Shown here piece after piece: positions 23,443 through 26,843 of a DNA stretch of 26,843 bases. Positions within the stretch are counted from its first letter, which is position 1, and the number at the start of each line of letters is the position of its first letter. The DNA is from JAIEPW01 sp964406035 (GTDB lineage Bacteria; Acidobacteriota; Terriglobia; Bryobacterales; Bryobacteraceae), in NCBI GenBank assembly GCA_964406035.1, contig CAYOQB010000065.1, positions 1 through 26,843 of the forward strand, written 5' to 3'. A program made the translations under genes and the position numbers. The notes beneath the pieces were generated by a model. The model searched no databases. It had not been told where the DNA came from and saw only the letters and a program-made list of their open reading frames with translations.

Positions 23443-23819
23443 CGGTATCGCCTTTCAATCCGCCGCACGCACACCCGGGAGGCGGCGAAGGCCTCTCGCA
23501 GGCAAGCCTCAAAGTCCCAATCCGGGCGCTCGCGGCAGCAGAAGACATTCAGGCACAGCGTGCCGAACTCGGGAAAGGTATGACAGGCGATGTGCGATTC
23601 GGCCAGCAGCGTCAGGCCGGTGACGCCGCCGGTCTCCGGAAACTGATGCCACGCCGGCGATTCCACCGCGCGCAGGTTCATCTCATCAAGTATCTGATCG
23701 AACAGCGCGCGCAGAGCGGCGACATCGCGAAGGCGGTCGGGGAGGCAGCCGTGCGCCTCCACGACCCATTCGCAACCGCTTCCCTCGAAATGTGGCAACC
23801 CGCTGTTACTGTCCGGCAC
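23439..23819 (-). CDS. speD: S-adenosylmethionine decarboxylase proenzyme, SpeD type
   Basis: 126 residues from GTG 23819, which overlaps the SPFH gene's end by 14 bases; a TTG at 23798 just after that stop is a possible start giving 119 residues. The frame stays open to 24029 but the upstream part is an Arg-rich shadow of the SPFH gene. The core LTLLAESHIACHTFPEFG contains the Glu-Ser-His cleavage site; Ser75 would become the pyruvoyl cofactor, with His80 and Cys (FCC, shortly after) in the usual region. The size fits short bacterial SpeD. The enzyme makes decarboxylated SAM, the aminopropyl donor for the SpeE-type protein of the operon. Some SpeD homologues act on ornithine or arginine instead, so the substrate is not certain. 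No arginine or ornithine decarboxylase gene is nearby. Confidence 0.85.
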   Translation of the reverse strand: MPDSNSGLPHFEGSGCEWVVEAHGCLPDRLRDVAALRALFDQILDEMNLRAVESPAWHQFPETGGVTGLTLLAESHIACHTFPEFGTLCLNVFCCRERPDWDFEACLREAFAASRVCVRRIERRYR

Positions 23820-24846
23820 CGCACTCTGGGCAGAATTTCGCCGCTCTCGCGATCTTGTTCCCGCAATTATGGCAGAACTTGGTTTCGCCGGCGGCTTCCG
23901 GCGCGCCGCCCGCCGGCGCGGCCGGGGGAGCGCCGCCCTGCGGGGCTGCCGGCGGCGGCTGTTGCGGAGGCTGCTGTCCGCCCTGCATGCCGCTCTGCAT
24001 CGCGTTGACCATCGCCTGGCCCATCGCAATGCCCGCGCCGAGTCCCGCGCCCAGACCCGCCCCGCCGCCCTCGTTCGCCGCCGCGATCGGCAGCGATTGC
24101 GCCGCCTGGAACTGCGTGTACTGCTGCATGTTCCCGATCATGTTCATGCCGATGCGCTGATCCAGCAGCTTCTGCAGCTCTTCGGGAAGCGAGAGGTTCT
24201 CCACCACGAAGGTGTCCAGCGCCAGCCCCAGCTCGGCGAAGGAAGGCCGCAAGTGCTCGGCGATCTGCTGCGCCAGCTCGATCTGGTTCGCCGCCATATC
24301 CAGGAACGGAATGCGGCTTTCGGCGAAGGTGTCGGACATGCGCCCGATGATGGTGTTGCGCAGTTGCCCTTCGATGTCGCCCACCTGGTACAGGTCGCGC
24401 GTGCCGCTCACCTTGGTGTGGAACGTTCGCGGATCGGCGACGTGCCAGGAGTAGATGCCGTAGCCGCGCAGGCGGACCATCCCGAAGTCCTTGTCCCGAA
24501 TGGTGATCGGCGTCGCCGTGCCCCACCGCTGGTTGGTCTGGATGCGGGCGGAGAAGAAGTAAACGTCGCTCTTGAACGGGCTCTGGAACAGCTTGTCCCA
24601 GTTCATCAGGTTGGTCAGCAACGGCAGCGTTTGCGTGTTCAGCGTGTACAGCCCGGGGCCGAACACGTCCGCCATGCGACCTTCGTTGACGAACGCGGCC
24701 ATCTGGCTCTCGCGAACCGTGAGCTTTGCCCCGTTCTGGATTTCCATGTCCTCCATGGGGAAACGCCACGCCAGGATCCCGTCCTGGGGTTCCGTCCAGT
24801 GGATGACGTCTATGAATTGCTTCTTCAGGAAGTCGCGAATGGCCAT
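23806..24846 (-). CDS. SPFH/Band-7 protein with C-terminal zinc ribbon (YdjI type)
   Basis: A 346-residue protein. Residues 1-250 match the SPFH-domain family sometimes labelled virion-core protein/YdjI: FIDVIHWTEPQDGILAWRFP, KLTVRESQMAAFVNEGRMAD, VFGPGLYTLNT, WGTATPITIRDKDFG and VRLRGYGIYSW. Residues about 255-320 are Gly/Pro/Gln-rich. The C terminus is a zinc ribbon, CHNC and CPEC. No transmembrane helix is seen; relatives associate with the membrane and recruit partners during envelope stress. It is the first gene of the seven-gene operon. TATACT (24881-24876, minus strand) lies about 30 bases upstream as a likely -10 box. GGAGG is about 15 bases from the ATG, a little far. Confidence 0.9.
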   Translation of the reverse strand: MAIRDFLKKQFIDVIHWTEPQDGILAWRFPMEDMEIQNGAKLTVRESQMAAFVNEGRMADVFGPGLYTLNTQTLPLLTNLMNWDKLFQSPFKSDVYFFSARIQTNQRWGTATPITIRDKDFGMVRLRGYGIYSWHVADPRTFHTKVSGTRDLYQVGDIEGQLRNTIIGRMSDTFAESRIPFLDMAANQIELAQQIAEHLRPSFAELGLALDTFVVENLSLPEELQKLLDQRIGMNMIGNMQQYTQFQAAQSLPIAAANEGGGAGLGAGLGAGIAMGQAMVNAMQSGMQGGQQPPQQPPPAAPQGGAPPAAPAGGAPEAAGETKFCHNCGNKIARAAKFCPECGAGQ

Positions 24847-24959
24847 GGTTGCTGCGCAATGCCTCCGGTTCGACTAGTATAACGCCCGTTCTTCGCCGGA
24901 TGTTCCCGAAATCGGACAGGTGCGTGACGAACGGCGGCAAGCCGCGTCTGGATGAGGTC
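24847..24959. promoter_or_regulatory. Divergent promoter region of the SPFH operon and the esterase gene
   Basis: AGTATAAC at 24876-24883 gives TATACT on the minus strand (for the SPFH operon, about 30 bases from its ATG) and TATAAC on the plus strand (24878-24883, about 77 bases before the esterase ATG). Neither has a good -35 hexamer. The nearly shared -10 positions would make the two promoters compete. Confidence 0.45.
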
Positions 24960-25832
24960 ATGCGACGAATCGGCTTCGCTCTTATCCCGCTGCTGCTCAC
25001 CGGAAGCCTGCCGGGACAAACGCCCGCCTGGGAAGAACTCGCCTCCCGCTACAACATCACCCCTAACATCCCGTACGTCCGCGCGGCCGGCGAGGAGCCC
25101 AGGCTCGATGTCTTCGCGCCACAGGCTCCGGCCGGCGCAGCCCCGGCCCCGGTGGTGTTGTACATCCACGGCGGCGGGTGGACGGGAGGGGACAAGAACG
25201 CGGCCGTGCTGCGGCTGCTGCCCTACCTGCGGAAGGGCTGGGGAGTCGTGAACGTCAACTACCGTCTCGGCGCGGCGCCCGCCGCTGTCGAAGATTGCCG
25301 CTGCGCGCTGAAATGGCTGGTGCGTAATGCCCCCAAGTTCCGTTTCGATGCCAGCAAAATCGTGATCACCGGCGATTCCGCCGGATCCCACCTGGCGCTG
25401 GTCACCGGCTTTCTTACGAAAGCCGCGGGTTTCGACGCCAATTGCCCCGCAGACGGGGATCCGCGAGCGGCCGCGATCGTGAACTGGTTCGGCGCGACCG
25501 ATGTGCGCGACCTGATCCAAGGCCCGAATCGCAGGCCGTTTGCCGTGCGCTGGCTGGAGGGCGTTCCGAAGCCTGATGAATTGTCGCGGCGCATGTCGCC
25601 GCTGGATCACGTTCGCGCCGGACTTCCCGCGGTTTTTACGGTTCATGGTGATGAGGACGGAGTGGTGCCGCACGAGCACGCCGCCCGGCTGCACCGGGCG
25701 TTGGATGCCGCCCACGTGCCGAACCGGCTGCTGACGCTGCGAGGTGGCGGTCACGGTGGGTTCCGTGGCGAGGAGATGGTCCAGGCATTTGCCGCCATCA
25801 GCGAGTTCCTGGCCCAGCAGGGCATCCGGTAA
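24960..25832 (+). CDS. Secreted alpha/beta-hydrolase esterase, HGGG type
   Basis: A 290-residue protein from ATG 24960; the frame is open back to 24849 but only this start gives a signal peptide (MRRIGFALIPLLLTGSLPGQ, cleavage near residue 20). The oxyanion motif is H70-G-G-G-W, the nucleophile is Ser140 in GDSAGSH, the acid is Asp231 or Asp233 in HGDEDGVVP, and the base is His265 in GGGHGGF. This matches the HSL/BD-FAE-like esterase group acting on acyl or acetyl esters, probably in the periplasm. The substrate cannot be told; short-chain or carbohydrate acetyl esters are usual. It diverges from the SPFH operon and precedes a symporter gene by 27 bases, so uptake of a released product is a possible link. 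Confidence 0.86.
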   Translation: MRRIGFALIPLLLTGSLPGQTPAWEELASRYNITPNIPYVRAAGEEPRLDVFAPQAPAGAAPAPVVLYIHGGGWTGGDKNAAVLRLLPYLRKGWGVVNVNYRLGAAPAAVEDCRCALKWLVRNAPKFRFDASKIVITGDSAGSHLALVTGFLTKAAGFDANCPADGDPRAAAIVNWFGATDVRDLIQGPNRRPFAVRWLEGVPKPDELSRRMSPLDHVRAGLPAVFTVHGDEDGVVPHEHAARLHRALDAAHVPNRLLTLRGGGHGGFRGEEMVQAFAAISEFLAQQGIR

Positions 25833-25859
25833 GCATGTCTGCTAGACTTTGCCGAGATC

Positions 25860-26843
25860 ATGACACTCGCCTGGATTGATTACGCGATCCTGGTTCTTTA
25901 CTTCGGGTTTGTGCTGGGAATCGGCTGGCGGGTTCGCAAGAGCGTGACCTCCAGCGAGGATTTCCTGACGTCCCACCGCTCGGTTCCCGTGTGGATCACG
26001 TCGCTCGCGTTCCTGGCCGCCAACCTGGGCGCGCAGGAAGTGGTGGGCATGTGCGCCTCCGGCGCGAAGTACGGGATCATGACCGCGCACTTCTATTGGA
26101 TCGGCGCGGTGCCGGCGATGCTCTTCGTCGGCGTGTTCATGATGCCCTTCTACTACGGCAGCCGCGCGCGCAGCGTCCCGGAGTATTTGAAGCTGCGCTT
26201 TGACGAGAAAACACGGACCCTGAACGCGGTGACCTTCGCCGCGATGACGGTGTTCTCGTCCGGGATTTCGATGTACGCGCTGGGACTGCTATTCCAACTG
26301 GTGCTCGGCTGGAGCTTCACCGCTTCCATCCTGCTGAGCGCGGCGATCGTGCTGGTGTACACCTACCTGGGCGGGCTGACCAGCGCGATCTACAACGAGG
26401 TGCTGCAGTTCTTCCTGATTCTGGCGGGCTTCGCGCCGCTGGCCATCCTGGCGGTGACCAAAGCCGGCGGCTGGGAAGGCATGCGCGGCAACCTGCCGCT
26501 CAACATGACCGAGGCGTGGCGACACCTGGAAACGCCCGTGCAAAATCCGATGGGAGTGGAACTGTTCGGCCTGGTAGCCGGGCTCGGCTTCGTGCTCAGT
26601 TTCGGCTACTGGTGCACGGACTTCCTGGTGGTGCAGCGCGCGATGGCCGCGCGCAACATGGACGACGCGCGGCGGACGCCGGTGCTGGCGGCGTTTCCCA
26701 AGATGATCATGCCCTTTATCGTGATCGTGCCCGGCATGGCCGCGCTGGCGTTGTCCAAGCTAGCGGTGGGATACGCGATCCCGGCCAAGCCGGACGGCGG
26801 TCCCGATTATGACCAGGTGCTGACCACGCTGATGGCGCAGTTC
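25860..26843 (+). CDS. Sodium:solute symporter (SSS family), 5' part
   Basis: 328 codons open to the right edge, with no stop. Start MTLAWIDYAILVLYFGFVLG is the usual first helix. It is followed by SSEDFLTSHRSVPVWITSLAFLAANLGAQEVVG (cut here into SSEDFLTSHRS and SLAFLAANLGAQEVVG), which is the Na+-site region, then SRARSVPEYLKLRFDEKTR, the long helix with YTYLGGLTSAIYNEVLQF (family signature), and FGYWCTDFLVVQRAMAARNM. These are hallmark motifs of SGLT-like transporters, which are about 500-600 residues, so roughly 55-65 percent is present. The transported solute, often a sugar, cannot be told. TAGACT at 25843-25848 lies so close to the ATG that it would give an almost leaderless message; read-through from the esterase gene is more likely. 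Confidence 0.92.
   Translation, partial: MTLAWIDYAILVLYFGFVLGIGWRVRKSVTSSEDFLTSHRSVPVWITSLAFLAANLGAQEVVGMCASGAKYGIMTAHFYWIGAVPAMLFVGVFMMPFYYGSRARSVPEYLKLRFDEKTRTLNAVTFAAMTVFSSGISMYALGLLFQLVLGWSFTASILLSAAIVLVYTYLGGLTSAIYNEVLQFFLILAGFAPLAILAVTKAGGWEGMRGNLPLNMTEAWRHLETPVQNPMGVELFGLVAGLGFVLSFGYWCTDFLVVQRAMAARNMDDARRTPVLAAFPKMIMPFIVIVPGMAALALSKLAVGYAIPAKPDGGPDYDQVLTTLMAQF

Noticed and set aside
23808..24020. Intergenic or repeat region in the Gly/Pro-rich end of the SPFH gene
   Set aside because: The region is a continuous coding linker that ends in a clear CxxC...CxxC zinc ribbon.
23820..24029. Long upstream extension of speD
   Set aside because: The extra 70 residues are Arg-rich, out of frame within the SPFH gene and unlike any SpeD N terminus.

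Overview
The window is GC-rich, densely packed bacterial DNA. Its gene content suggests an Acidobacteriota genome, perhaps near Bryobacterales/Solibacter. The pointers are a Hanks-type kinase with the glycine loop GGGMSHVYRA, Pro/Ala-rich tail-anchored proteins inside a type VI secretion (T6SS) locus, and a DUF4178/DUF350/SpeD/SpeE-type operon. This taxonomic call is an inference from gene style, not from a marker gene.

Positions 1-8921 (plus strand) are one half of a T6SS locus. They hold the 3' part of clpV (sheath-recycling ATPase), a full vgrG spike with a C-terminal transthyretin-like extension, a LysM/peptidoglycan-binding accessory protein, a 675-residue protein of unknown fold that is the best effector candidate, an FHA-DUF4123 fusion (phosphothreonine reader plus effector chaperone), and a first tssK (baseplate).

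Positions 8896-12552 (minus strand) hold a two-gene unit facing away from a shared control region. It encodes a tail-anchored Pro/Ala-rich protein with a degenerate kinase N-lobe and at least 15 copies of an [E/D]F-x-x-x-F motif, then a class I SAM-dependent methyltransferase.

Positions 12750-19561 (plus strand) hold a second, divergent tssK, then tssL, tssM and a membrane-anchored Ser/Thr kinase. Together these make the membrane-complex side of the T6SS and a probable phosphorylation control. Tube/sheath genes (tssB, tssC, hcp), the other baseplate genes (tssE, tssF, tssG, tssA), tssJ and PAAR are not in the window; clpV at the left edge suggests that some lie upstream.

Positions 19569-24846 (minus strand) are a tightly overlapping seven-gene operon: SPFH/zinc-ribbon protein, S-adenosylmethionine decarboxylase (SpeD), two DUF4178 zinc-ribbon proteins, a 64-residue protein, a DUF350 membrane protein and a membrane-embedded SpeE-family aminopropyltransferase. 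It looks like a membrane-stress module with its own polyamine-type chemistry.

Positions 24960-26843 (plus strand) carry a secreted esterase of the HGGG alpha/beta hydrolase type and the 5' part of a sodium:solute symporter that runs off the right edge.

The most unusual theme is a possible kinase / pThr-reader / multi-Thr-motif scaffold circuit built into the T6SS locus. No tRNA, rRNA, CRISPR array, insertion sequence or integrase was seen.
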